From the NCBI RefSeq assembly GCF_025766255.1, contig NW_026516729.1:186001-250000 (forward strand): DNA of 64,000 bases, given 5' to 3'. The notes below the pieces were generated by a model, which did no database searches, was not told the DNA's origin, and worked only from the letters and a program-made list of their open reading frames with translations. Shown here one piece after another: positions 12,701-24,490 of this stretch. The position numbers were made by a program, and so were the translations under genes. The first letter of the stretch is position 1. Each line of letters starts with the position of its first letter. The DNA comes from Zychaea mexicana. Lineage: Eukaryota; Mucoromycota; Mucoromycetes; Mucorales; Lichtheimiaceae.

Positions 12701-12870
12701 ATCAAAACGAATAGTATTCTGCCGTTTTATTTGTTGAGTAAAATATGACAAGATGGAGATGAGAATAAATACTGAGATGCGCATACGTTGTAGAACCAGC
12801 GACCATGATTATGGTTATGTTTCTTGCTCACAAGATGCCGCGCAGGCTTATTGCATCCGCAGCTAACCAT
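9743..12870 (-). CDS. SNF2 annealing helicase (SMARCAL1/ZRANB3-like) with N-terminal GRF zinc finger
   Basis: Predicted 736 residues from ten exons: 12870-12787, 12651-11581, 11443-11242, 11134-10875, 10760-10617, 10557-10410, 10344-10283, 10201-10144, 10052-9996, 9867-9743. The first exon junction assembles a GRF zinc finger (residues 4-40: CGCNKPARHL ... GRWFYN joined to CSSSKCGFFLWDDE). The SNF2 core has motif I 'LLGDDMGLGKTIQAIAIA', motif II 'DESH', 'LLLTGTPMLSRP', then helicase-C motifs 'RIDGTTNPATRQ', 'LTLSAAD' and 'LFAELYWNPSHLLQAEDRAH' with 'RIGRIGPVHIVY'. Motif wording is that of SMARCAL1/ZRANB3, enzymes that rewind RPA-coated or stalled-fork DNA in the nucleus. No HARP or HNH domain was seen. 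The start is the ATG just before the finger; a short upstream exon cannot be excluded. Confidence 0.85.
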
Positions 12871-13478
12871 ACTGTTGGAGCTGAAGAAAGAGGAGTATAA
12901 GAGAAAGCAAGAAAGACAGAAAAGAAGAAAAAAGTGCATCAGTTTGTCAGCTTTTGGATATCGAGTGGGAAGAGGAAAGAGTATGTCGAATTGTGATGCA
13001 ATAGAATATAGCTGATACATAACTCACACCAGCCATCATGAACACGATTAATTGAAAGCATGACTTCTTGTGCGCATAAAGTGATACCCATTTTAATCTT
13101 ACAACATGAGGTTAGGTGTCATCATTAGCACCAGAAACTGTGCCATTTACTGAAAGCACTCAGATAGTGTTGTTTATAGAATTTATGAGCAGTATGAACA
13201 AGTACTTCCCACAGGGTATATATCGCATGGCTGACTTCAAGTTTATATTTTTAGCATTAATATGTAATCCTCTAGCAAATAATACATCTACTTGTATAAT
13301 GTGTATATCTGTGCCATTTGTTGCTATTACCATCAAAGTGCGAGTTTTCGAGTCTTATTGGCTTAGGCTTAGTGTCCTGATACATACAGGACAAAACCCC
13401 TCCATCTCCGCAACGCGGGCAAGCTGTATTCGGAACATTCTCCGTAGCTTCGTGTATGCATAAAAAAACCGGTTTGCT
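12871..13478. other. Divergent promoter region (helicase / phosphatase)
   Basis: About 600 bp between the two divergently oriented start codons. No gene or clear regulatory motif recognised. Poly-purine tracts occur near 12880-12935. Confidence 0.45.
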
Positions 13479-14278
13479 ATGGGCCTCGATGCCGAAACGA
13501 GTACTGACGATGTGTCCAAAACTGGTCATCAAGTGAAGGAGAAGCCAACCACTCTATTAATGCCCGAATCTTCACTCTATCAGACTCTGGAATGTGGGCC
13601 GGACGGCCAACCTGGTGGAATTCTTATAACAAGTCTTGGACAACAGGTCATTCCTGGGCTTTGGATCGGTGGCTACAAGGCTTTTGAAGATCGTGCATTC
13701 TTACGCAAAAACAAGATCGAAGCAATTCTGACCCTTGGACATTTTAAGCAACAGTACCCGCCCGAAGAGTTTAAGCATGAGGTAAGTTTTATTTTTCTGG
13801 ATATATTACTATGTGTGTGAGGGCGGGTGTTGACAAAAAGTGTACACTTGTTAGTAGCAGTACAGACATTGATATCAAAAATCGATAGATCATACCCATT
13901 GCCGACAACCGAGAGGCGAACATTATCCAATTCTTTCCCATTACAAATAACTTTATAGAAGAGGCATTTGAGTCAGGAAAACGGATATTGGTGCATTGTT
14001 TGGCAGGAGTGTCGCGAAGTCCAACAATTGTTTCGGCGTATTTAATGAACAAGCGTAAACTGCATCCCAAAGCAGCATTAGCTATCATCAAGCAGACACG
14101 TCCATTTGTAAACCCTAATCAAGGCTTCATGAATCAACTACGGCTATACCGGGAAATGGATTACACCTTTGATCCTTATCATCCGGCGTATGTGGCGTAC
14201 CATCAGCAACACCCGATTGACGCGGCACACGTTGGGCACGAAGGAGAATATGTGGAAAACACAGTGCCTACGGTTTAG
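13479..14278 (+). CDS. Dual-specificity protein phosphatase
   Basis: Predicted 230 residues from two exons, 13479-13781 and 13889-14278 (phase 0 intron). The P-loop signature HCLAGVSRSPT (HC-x5-R-S) provides the nucleophilic Cys and phosphate-binding Arg. The general-acid Asp is probably in 'IIPIADNREANI', created by the splice. The upstream part 'VIPGLWIGGYKAFED' is the usual DSP entry strand ('I.pGLYLG...A'). The C-terminal 'NPNQGFMNQLRLYREM' is the family's closing helix. A 45-residue N-terminal extension and a His/Glu-rich tail show no domain. Atypical DSPs act on MAP kinases or other phospho-substrates in cytosol or nucleus; the substrate here cannot be told. Confidence 0.9.
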
Positions 14279-14738
14279 AAAAACCTTTCTCGCTACTACA
14301 TATGATTTTTTTTTTACATTCATTATCTTTCTGTAGATGTAGTTATCTTCTTTTGCCTTCTTCCTTTGTAAATATCAAAACATTGATAGAGATATTTTAT
14401 ATATAAGGTGGGATATCTCCTCTTCGCAAGGAAAACTTTGTGGTTAAGCAAAGCGTGCTAATCGGAAGGAAATAAGCATAAGTGGGAGAGAACCTTTGAC
14501 CTCCACGCATGAAAAGAAACAAGCACTACATGTCTAAGCAGCAGCACATCGCCATTTTCGTTTTTATGTTTATATGAGTGTTTTCTCACGAGACCAGGCT
14601 GACAGCCACCACCTACCTACTTTTTCACCACCCCTGATAATACATTGTGCATATATGAAGGTGGCGCTGGTGACCGGTGATCTCACCCCCGCTTTATCCT
14701 TTCCCTCGCTCGTCATTTCTCATTTTTTTGTGGCTGGA
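14279..14738. other. Intergenic between phosphatase and hydrolase genes
   Basis: No gene seen. The phosphatase 3' UTR contains TGTAAATA at 14367-14374, a Pumilio-type element in the transcribed strand (see the finding on the Pumilio code). Confidence 0.5.
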
Positions 14739-16022
14739 ATGAAAATCGCTGCTGTTCAAGTAAGATTCGGTTGTCGACGGGCAGAACGATTCTTTGCAGT
14801 GATAAAAAGAACTCAACGCCATTTGTAGTATTACGTTAATCACGAAGACAGGTTTTCCAACTGGGATCGCATCACTGCATTTGTTGAAGAGGCAGCCAAA
14901 GAGGGCGTGGACTTGTTAGTATTCCCTGAGTAAGTTGACAATTGGTAATTCACAAGGTTGATAGAGGGAGGGAGGGAAAGAGTAAGATGAAATCATTGAC
15001 TATTCAAGTAAAAAAGATATTCAATTGGCGGCCCAGTTCCTATGTTGGCTTTGGACAAGAGCGCGTGCGAACGATACTGCCAACTTGCCCTTACACATAA
15101 CCTTGATATTGTCGCAGGCACCATCGTTGAGCGTGATCCAGACGATGGACAAATCTATAATTGCTGCTATTATATCAGTAACGATGGTACTGTGTTAATG
15201 GAATATCGCAAGGTTCATCTATGGCATCCTGAGCGAGACCATGTGCGTCGAGGTAAGGAGATATATGCTTATAACATAAATTATATTGCTCTTTTTGTTG
15301 GTAATGCTTATAAAAAAAGCGAGCAACTAGGAAACCGTGGATTCGGTACTGTAAAGAATCGGTTTGGTATCACTGTCGGTAAGGTGACAGTAATTAAGTA
15401 GTTGTACTAGCAAACACGCCATCTCTGCTAACGATGTTATACTTGCTCAAAAGGTTTGGCAATCTGTTGGGATATTGCTTTCCCTGAAATTTTCCGGCAC
15501 ATGGCCATGGAAAATAATGCTCAGCTTATTATTGCACCAGGTAAATTTCTCATGGCAAAAAGTCCTCATTTGTAAAGTGTTGAGAAGGTCATGTATATAT
15601 TTATTACACTGAATCTTTATCGTTCTTTTTATCTGCAATAAGCGTACTGGGTGTTAGAAGACGCTGGACCGAAAAGCTTGAAATATGACCCGCTCAGTGA
15701 GGTCAAGTTTCTTGATTCTGTATGTACGGCTCGGGCCTTTGAAAACGAAATTTGCATGGTATTTTGTAATGCAGCGGATGCCGCGGAGGGTCAGAAAAAA
15801 CCGCCATCGGGTGCCCTGGCAGGTTGTACACAGATTACAGTTCCTTTCAAAGGCTGTGTGGCCCATTGCAAAAATCGCACAGAGGAGATGATCATTGCTG
15901 ATATTGATGTGCACGAGCTGACAGCCGATGCAGAAGCTAATTATAAAATCCGAAAGGATTGGGCCGAGGGCTACATATTTGGTGGCAAATCCAAGGATGA
16001 GGTTGAGACAATCATTCCCTAA
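14739..16022 (+). CDS. Carbon-nitrogen hydrolase (nitrilase superfamily amidase)
   Basis: Predicted 290 residues from six exons: 14739-14759, 14829-14929, 15017-15252, 15331-15378, 15454-15540, 15643-16022. The Glu-Lys-Cys catalytic triad is visible: Glu in 'VFPEYSIGG' (formed across intron 2), Lys in 'EYRKVHLWHPERD' and Cys in 'LAICWDIAFPE'. The N-terminal 'MKIAAVQ' is the first strand of the fold and fixes the start; the upstream in-frame extension is not family-like. The fourth exon is short (48 nt). The best comparison is with omega-amidase, carbamoylputrescine amidase and other aliphatic-amide hydrolases, but the substrate cannot be read from sequence. Likely cytosolic: no targeting signal is seen. 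Confidence 0.88.
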
Positions 16023-17590
16023 AGTTGCATGTGAATAGATGCATAATAATTATATTTGAATACGAAGAGGATATGTACCTATTTCTGTTAATAAATGATG
16101 GTAATCAATATAAAGCAATTGTGTATATTATACACTTCTGATACATCATTTCCAGCTTCTGTAGTACCTCCCTAAGTTTGCATCGTCGGATAACATCATG
16201 CTATAATTGTAGATGCACCGAACTTCCTGGCTTTTCGATGAATCAAACGGTTATCGCATGTTTTCACTCTTATAAGCTCAAGCAGTGATGATGAGACGAC
16301 GCAATCCTTGCTTGGTATCATGATAAGGGCCAAATTTTTTTAGGAGAGTGAGTATGGTTGTTGTGGTGTTGAAGGATTAGCGTTGAGGTTATTCAATGAA
16401 AAGGTAAGCAGAAGTTCATGAATGAATCAACAGATTCAAAAATTCGACATTTTTCTGTTTAATCCTGCTATACAAAAATCTATAGTACGATGATTGCATG
16501 CAGCTATCACTAGGTAAATTTCAAACAGATGGATGATGCCAGTAAGATCACATATAGCTCCATATCACCACCACGACCCACCGACAAATTAGAAAACGTG
16601 CAACAAAGAATGCAAGATTATAAGTAAGAATGACAAGAAATCAATGCATCTTTATTTAGAAAATATACTGTAGAGGACAATAGTTCATAGAAAAGACAAA
16701 TGACAGTTTGGTGTGTTCTTAGCCGACATGCCACACCTATACTAATTTTATTGTACCTTACCAAAGGAAGAAAACCAAACAAACTAGAATATTCAGCTTG
16801 CGAGCTCGTTCACCATTCCTGCATTCCTTATATATCTTGTATTTTCTTGTTAAAAATTCCAATGCCCTGTACTTGTGATAGTGCTAATTAGTTTTCTTTT
16901 ATTGAAGCAAACATGTTGGGAGACAGTAGATTATTAATGAACGTGTAAGGGTAACGGCCGACTTGAAAAGTGTGGGGCTTCTTATACCGCAGCTAGCTTC
17001 TTATCTTGTTGTCAGTTGTACACAGCCTCAATGTACAATGACGGTTTTGCAGGGCGTAGATATCAATTACAGCGCCCTGTTGTAGCCTCACAGTGCCTGC
17101 TTTTGATTTGCGGCCAACCAATCCAGAATATCATACTAAAGCTTAATCTGTTGCCTTTGCATCGACAGCAGTGCATTATTTTCTTTGACCCGTCTCACCG
17201 CAAGATTACTTTATACAGAAATTACAAAAGTTAAACCACTTTCACCGAGATCATCAATTTGATAAGCTTAGGCACATGTAAGCAATTTGACACTTTTTGA
17301 ATTGAATACGACATTTCTTGTTTATTAAATATAAAGTACTGTTAGGGTAAAAAGTTACTTTGTAGCCATCGGGCATGACATCTTAATGTCAGCGAATAGT
17401 AGATTTTAAACAAAAAAAGCTAGTGAAACTTTATGTGAAGTATATGGAAAATGTACAGGGGCATATGCGAATACATAAAAGGCAAACAAAAAGTAAAATG
17501 AACCAGAAAAGCTCTACATATGTGATTGTTGATTGAATTAACATGATAATGAAAAGAAAAACAGGTTTGTCATGAACTATTGTTGTCTGT
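16023..17590. other. 1.6-kb intergenic stretch, no gene seen
   Basis: Lies between the 3' ends of the hydrolase (+) and the P450 (-). Short open frames only, AT-rich, no recognisable repeats or RNA genes. Confidence 0.5.
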
Positions 17591-19911
17591 TTACTGGCGC
17601 TTGTTGACATAGACCTTCATTCCATACTTCATGGGCAACGTTAAAGAAACCTAGAAACGTACCATCATTATGATTGTTAGCTTTCAATGAAAATGCACCG
17701 CTTTTGTTTTTGTACTAACCTGGTAAGTTATGTTCTGTCCAGGAACAATGGTGAACTCATAGCGTTTCACGAGGAAAACGATGGCTACAATTGCTTCAAG
17801 TGTTGCTAAGTTTTGCTTTAAGATGTACGTAATATCAGTTATGATGCATCACTAAGTAGCGGAAAACTGCCAAAATTTCTATAAAGTAGCTTACTCCCAG
17901 ACAAATTCTTGGTCCTGCATGAAAAGCTGGCCATTGACCTTGACTTTCACGACGAAGTTCACCCTGAGGTGAAATCCAACGTTCAGGGTTAAACTGCTTA
18001 GCGTCCTTCCAGATCTGCTCGTTGCGGCCTTGTGCCCATGGCGACCACATTACATAATCTCCCTTCTTAATCTGAGTGCCATCAGGCCAGATATCGTCTT
18101 TCAACGCGTACTTTTGATTGCTAGGGACAGAAGGATGAAGACGAAGTACTTCATAGAACCTAATTTTCGTTGTAAATAGAATTTTCGTTAGCTTTTTTTG
18201 CTGGTATATAAGAGTACTAAGTCCCAATAATACAATTTCTGTGCCATAAGTAATTGTAAAAAAGGAGCGGAAGTAAACGTACACTGCATGAGCATATTTC
18301 ATATTTTTGATAGCTTCGTAAAGAGCAACAGGATCGCGTTCCATTTCAGGCGTAATATATTCATTTATTTCGTCCAGCAGCTTGTTCTCGATACGGGGAT
18401 GGTTGCACAAGTTATAGAACGTCCATGAAAGGGCTTGAGCGGTAGTGTCACGACCGGCAATGACAAAGTTCAAAATGATGTCGCGAAGCTAATGATGTAA
18501 TGGTTAAGGCATCTTAAATATCTTTAAAGAAACAACCCTGTAAAAACCGAAAATAAAGAACATAATTCCGATATGAATAGCTGCTTACCTCTCTGTTGCT
18601 CAAGGGTTCACCAAACTGGTTACTTGCACTCATAAAGCGGGACAGCAAGTCCCTGTGAGTCTCACCGTTGGCAATTTGAGCACGTCGACGATCAATAACG
18701 TCATCTGCAAAGGAGTCGACTACCTTAAGATGATCCGAGATGGACATCTTCCATGGCTGCAAGATGCTTTGCACGGTTTCAGTAATACGCCAAACAGGAT
18801 TGACAAAACGTTGGAATGAATTTGCTTGGCAGACATCAAAACTGGCAGCAAACGGTACTTTATCTTCGCTGTCCAAGGCATTTAATTGTGCACCAAAGCC
18901 CAATCTAATATCAAATTTAGACGTACACAACGATATAGTTCGTTAGATAATTTATCTTCTCATAATTCATGCGGTTTTGAATGCTGAAACGATGATGGCA
19001 ACAACAGAACCAGTATTACAAGCACTTTGCAGTTGCACTTACAGAATGAATGAGTCCAAAGTAAATTTGAACATAATGTCGTGAAAATCAACAGGCTGAC
19101 CGCTTTCGCATGCTTTGTTGAATATATGCTCGTTCATGTAGTCGATTTCTTCGACGAAGACTTTCGTGAATTCATCACGGAAATTCTTGACGTTGAAAAC
19201 AAGACTAGCTGTCTTTCTTTGATACTTCCATTGCTCGCCTAATTAGTTAAAGAGATAATATAATACAATGAGCATGGTGACTTCTTGTATATTCGTTATG
19301 CTTTGTTTTGTCTTCTATACGTACCATTAGCATTAAAAATACCATGGCCAAATAGGTCTGTTGTAGCACCATGGAATTGCGGACCCTTGACGTAATTTTC
19401 AAAATTATCTGGCACAAAGTTAAATAATGCATACTTAGTTTTCATTAAGAAGAACTGGTAGCTGTTTTGCTAGAGAGCAGTGTAGTGTAACTTTTTACCT
19501 TTAAGTATATGTTCGACGTTTTTGGGGTTGATGGTTATAATAGTACGAGGGATGCCCAATGCTGAGGTCGTACTACATCATATAATGGCGCAGGAAAGAT
19601 TAATATCCGGTTTGATACTTTTTGACAAGTAATAGATTGGATAATATTTTATCATACGTTGTCAAAGCACCCGTATTTTCGAATCCTGCCATAAACAGCT
19701 CGTGCATCTGTTCCTTGTTGCCAACAATGCTAGGCAAGCCGCCAACCAGCGGCCAGCCAGGTTGTCTTACAATGCCTTCACGGTGTTCGTCAAAGATAGC
19801 TCGATCAGGGTACTTTAAGGCTAATAAACCGAGCACAGCAGCCGTCGCACCACCGACCACCCCAATCTTTTGTAGTATTGCGTTATTTTTTCTATCACCG
19901 AAAGCTGACAT
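17591..19911 (-). CDS. Cytochrome P450 monooxygenase
   Basis: Predicted 516 residues from nine exons: 19911-19658, 19572-19499, 19408-19325, 19238-19043, 18904-18589, 18488-18283, 18159-17895, 17815-17720, 17650-17591. A hydrophobic N-terminal anchor (GGATAAVLGLLALKY) indicates ER membrane attachment, followed by the proline-rich hinge 'QPGWPLVGGLPS'. P450 signatures in order: I-helix 'AGRDTTAQALSW', ExxR in 'FYEVLRLHPSVP' (made by a splice), PERF-type 'FNPERW' and the heme loop 'FHAGPRICLG' with the Cys ligand, followed by 'QNLATLEA'. Overall wording resembles the CYP52/CYP63-like fatty-acid or alkane hydroxylase group of fungi, which is inference. It stands alone, with no biosynthetic cluster around it. 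Confidence 0.93.
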
Positions 19912-21813
19912 CGTTTGTTGTTGTTATCGTTGTTTGACGTCGGATGGTGGGAAGTAGTTATGGCTGTAACCTGTTGTCAAAGAAGGAAGGTCTGGCAAGA
20001 GATGTAAAGTAACAGCAACACGATCAAAATTGAAAAATAAAGAAGAAAGTTTCTCTGTGCTTTTATAAACTTACCTATCGGTGATCACGCATGTTATGTA
20101 CTGCCAGAACGTTACACGAAATTTTACCCCGCCTTTTTCATAGATTGCGTTAACAATCGCCAAACGTATAGAAATGAAGTAGCCGATCTATCCTATATGC
20201 TATAGACGCGAGTATTTGGTAAGAGCAGCCCTATCAATCTGTTGTCATCACAACAGTGCTTTCTTGCTAAATTAAAAAAGAGCTTGTTGCATTATTCGTC
20301 AACAAAGTAAAGAAATTCTTTCTTATTTTTGACTGAATAAGCGTTAAAGTTACCGTTTTGGAATAAATTTCATTGCTAATGCGGTAAACAGATTCGGGTT
20401 GGCACCTAATCAGAGGAACATCTTTTTTAATGCATGTGCGCATAGAAACTCGGTTTGCCCGTTTCCCTTATTCCTGACTGACAGGAGACCCCGCATGCTT
20501 TCTAAAAAGCCGCGATCATGAAATAATAGCTCCTCCCTTCCCGCTTACAAAATCACTTTTTAACTAAAAAGCAAGTATCAGTGTATTCGGTATGAAATAA
20601 AGCATAAACGCATGCTATAGCTCAGATCCCCAGCCAGAAAGAAGAAGCACAATTGTTTGCCCCATCCATTTCTTGATTTTGTCCTAATGTGTTTCAAGCC
20701 CAACATCCGTATATCTACGCGGGGCTTGTTCCATCTTATAGCTCCCAACTTGCGTTTCTAGCAAAGATAAAATGCAGAGAGCACCGTAAATGAACATATA
20801 TTGAGTCAGGGGCTTCGGTATCATCTCCGAGGAGTTCTTTTTGGTTCGGAACATCATGGTGTTTCTACGACAACAGCATGAATGATCACATAACCGTTTA
20901 TTGGCGAAGAAAATATAAAAATACGCTTATGTGGTTTGCTTGCGTGTACAGTGCATCTCATGTATGCTTCTGTGTGCAACAGAGCACCATCATCTCGCTG
21001 TTTAGTCTTTAGTTTTTACCGAGTTTCATACCGAACTTTCTCGTTATGCTCATGGTGCTTTGTCAGACTGCATATCCCCATTCCATCACGCAGCTAAGTT
21101 GACAACGACCATCTTTCACATGTTCCATACAAAGGGTGTTTTTTTTTGGCAATTTATCAGAAGGGCTGATAAAGAATACAAGAGGGAGGGCTCCTTGTCA
21201 CAATACTGAAAAAAGTATATAAGCAATATCGTCACAAGAGTCTGTTGTTTTGTAGACGATATTGACAGCGTGATGAAGTGGGAGAAAACACGTGACGATT
21301 ACCGCCCTCATGCGGATGCTTCCCTTGACAATTTAGCCCAGCAATTACCGGCAGCATTTTGTTAACGCAAAATCCTTTTTGAAACAGAAATGTTGTTTGT
21401 TAATGAGAGCTACAGTAACGGTAACAGTGGCAGTTTATTAACTGATCCAATTTCCTAGCATCCCCCACGCTGACAACCCTTATTTAGCATGAATACAGAG
21501 AGCGCGAATCCTTGTGTGGTTTCCTCTTGATACCATCAACTATGTAATATTCATCTTTGTAGAGCTTCGTGTCGTAATTGTGACGTATACCAGTGTATAC
21601 ACCATCCCACTTACCCGTTCGTTCCTAATCTTCATCATCTTAAAAATGTTCAAATATTTGGCAAAAAAGCAATCGTAGCTTTGATATACATATGAAGACT
21701 GCATAATGACAGCTTTTTTATCATCACGAATAAATCCTTGGACTTTTTATGCTTCTAGGCCTCTAACGTTCAACAGAGATAAAGAAAAACGTAAAAACTG
21801 TACAGCAAGCTCT
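19912..21813. other. 1.9-kb intergenic stretch, no gene seen
   Basis: Upstream region of the P450 (start at 19911) and downstream region of HIS5. No coding exons, RNA genes or repeats recognised. Confidence 0.5.
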
Positions 21814-23151
21814 TTAAGCAGACTCCTTCAAGACCTCCTCCAATTTAGCAAGCAATGTCTCGTTCTCCTGCTCAGTACCAACGGTAATACGCAAACAGCC
21901 AGTGCAGCCATATTCCTTGCCTCTGAAGCGAACAACGACGTCCCGTGTTTCAGCCAACAACTTGTATACCTTATCAGCACGAACGTTGCAGGGCTCGCTT
22001 TGACCGTTGAGGATCTGAACCATGATAAAGTTGGAATCATTTGTGCCAAGGATTTTGCCAACGCCAGCGACAGGAAAGTTTTGTAATTTTTCCAACAAGA
22101 CGTTGCGTTGTGCCAGCAATCTCGACTTGTATTCTTCCATTTTAGCGAGACCTTCAGGCGATAATGCGTCATAGGCGATTTGGGCACTGGGAGTACCGAT
22201 GTTATAAGGTGCTTTGGTGTTGTTCAAAATCTGGATGAGATCTGGGTTTGCAATAGCAATACCCAATCTAACATTATATTAAGCAGTGGTCAGTTCTACG
22301 TGCTTACATATAGTACTGTGGTGTGGATTATTTTTTAGATTAACTATCTCCCCTTCTTCTTTCTCTTCTTACCTAATACCAGCCAAACCAAAGCTCTTGC
22401 TAAGTGTCTGCATAACAACAAGGTTGGGATACTTGTCGACCCAGGTACCAACAGATCCGTTCTCGCCAGCGACGAAGTCGACGTAGGCCTCATCCACAAC
22501 AACGATACCCTCGTAGCCAGATTCGAGCACCTCACGGATGCTATCGTGTTTCAAGCAAGTGCCAGTAGGGTTACCGGGCGAGCACAAAAAGATGATCTTG
22601 ATGTCTGGGTTGGCTTTAACACATGCGGCAATCTAAATATGCTTCTTTTGTCAGTGCTATCCTATCCTCCATATCCTTTCTACTGCTGCTGTTGTCATAT
22701 CATTTGTAGAGAATAAAAAAATTACATCGTCTGTGCGCAATTGGAAAACACCATTTTCGACATTGAGGTTGCTCTTGACTACTTGAACGTCGTTAATTTG
22801 AGCGCAGACGGAGTACATGCCATATGTAGGAGGAGTGATCAGGATCTTGTCCTTGCCGGGTACGCAACAAATTCGGATAAGGAGATCGATCACTTCGTCG
22901 GAGCCGACACCCAAAAACAAGTTATTGGTAGATTGGAGTTGGCGAAACTTGACAAGTCGTTCCTTGACACGGACATGGTAAGGATCGGGGTATCGGTTGA
23001 GGTCGCCTTCAAGGTCTTTGACAAGAGAAGGGCCATAGGCATTTTCGTTGGCATCCAGAAGAATGCCTGCATTGTAATCGTCACGAGCGCATCGGTATGG
23101 TGTCAGGGCCAAAATGTTGGGACGGATAACTTTTTCGAGGGAGAATGGCAT
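21814..23151 (-). CDS. HIS5: Histidinol-phosphate aminotransferase
   Basis: Predicted 379-residue PLP enzyme converting imidazole-acetol phosphate plus glutamate to histidinol phosphate in histidine biosynthesis; cytosolic. Exons: 23151-22726, 22632-22373, 22267-21814. Diagnostic segments: 'LDANENAYGP', 'YPDPYHVRVKERLV', 'GVGSDEVIDLLIR', 'LCSPGNPTG' (substrate/PLP contacts), 'VVDEAYVDF' and the Schiff-base Lys in 'QTLSKSFGLAGIR' (split by intron 2). The C-terminal 'GCLRITVGTEQEN' carries the substrate-phosphate Arg. The ATG at 23151 is chosen because 'MPFSLEKVIRPNI' matches family starts; an in-frame open stretch continues upstream to about 23292 but looks non-coding. A Gcn4-type site sits about 100 bp upstream. 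Confidence 0.95.
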
Positions 23152-23251
23152 ATTGTTATTTTTTTGTTGTGTTGGCAGTATACAGTGTATGTTAGAAGGA
23201 ATCCTTCGGACTGATGCTGGTTTCATTTTTACGCACCCCGAAATCCGGTCG

Positions 23252-23258
23252 TGACTCA
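23252..23258. promoter_or_regulatory. Gcn4/CPC1-type site upstream of HIS5
   Basis: TGACTCA, inside the fully palindromic GTGACTCAC, about 100 bp upstream of the HIS5 start codon. This is the optimal bZIP site through which general amino-acid control activates histidine genes in fungi. One occurrence in the right place; the regulation itself is inferred. Confidence 0.55.
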
Positions 23259-24490
23259 CGAGCTGTCCAAAAAGCTGTAGTGCATCCTCCACGCATTACT
23301 CATACTTACTGCCAACTGCCACCAGTTCTGTACATGGATTGAAGGTTATCAAATTTAATATACATGATCTCGTTTAATTCTTGATGCTATACCTCTCGAT
23401 CCTCTTGTTGCTGTCATCTACATCCCGTTGTATCAATGTTATATATCCCGTATCTATGAGACTCTGAGGTTGTTTCACAACACAAATCCTTCTCAGATTT
23501 AGAAAAATATTTGATAAGGACACAGCTATCGTTAGATACCTCATGTCATTGTCATTTACAAACTTTAAGTCATGTGTTACTGTAGTGATATAGGTGAAGA
23601 AAAATCTTTGCTCTTAGCTGTATTACTTGTTGAACCTAGGCTTGCAAAAGCGCATGCTCGACTTATAACACACGGATGAATACTGCTGCACGGGCCAGTC
23701 TAATTCCCAAAGTAATGTCAAACTAGTACATTTTCAGCAGCTGTTAAAGGTGCGTGTCCCCGATGCATATTATTATGCGTACGGTGATGCGAATTCTACA
23801 TTTTTTGTCTCTTCGTGTATGTGCTACTCGCTTAAATAACCGTAGCCTACTCAATTGATGTCGTGAGAAATGCAAATCTGCAGTGCAATTTAACCAATAG
23901 AGGCTTTAAAGTGATATCTTCGAAGCAAGTATACAGCTTGATGTCTCCGCAGTTGGCGATCCGCAAGGCGTATGTATATTTGGCCACCGTGTTCCGGTGT
24001 ATCACTGAACATGCCGCTTGAAGGGAACCTCATTGACTGCACTATCCATCCTGCTTCTGCGACTGAGAGGCAACTCGAGGTTGGGAAAAGCTGCTTTGCA
24101 TAGCGCTTTATGCGTTGAACGCAACAATATGTGACCAATCTATTAGAAAATTACTATGTATATTTTTGGAGTAAAGAGTTGAGTAAGATACGCAAAGAAA
24201 ACATAGACATTTAAAACCTCGTCGTACACGGGCATTCAAACTTAGTGCTGTGCTGCAATTAAGTGTCTGATGATATATGTATATTCATATAGTCACATAT
24301 ATAAAATACCTGTCGTGCTTTTCATATGATACTATCGTGGGGCCGCCGATGACAAAAACAACAACAACGCGTATACCACTATTTAATGTAAGAAACAATG
24401 TAGTCGCTCTTGGTCGTTTATCTTCAATGTTTATTTTCCGCCTACAAGCTACCGAAAATATACATGTGTGTTATTTACTTTACAATATTC
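23259..24490. other. Intergenic, no gene seen
   Basis: HIS5 upstream region and the 3' side of the aminopeptidase gene. Short frames only. Confidence 0.5.

Noticed and set aside
13272..13532. - strand frame with a CPRCG pair upstream of the phosphatase
   Set aside because: Only one cysteine pair, overlaps the phosphatase start on the other strand, no exon partners.
22741..23214. 157-codon + strand frame
   Set aside because: Antisense to HIS5 exon 1, which has clear aminotransferase text.
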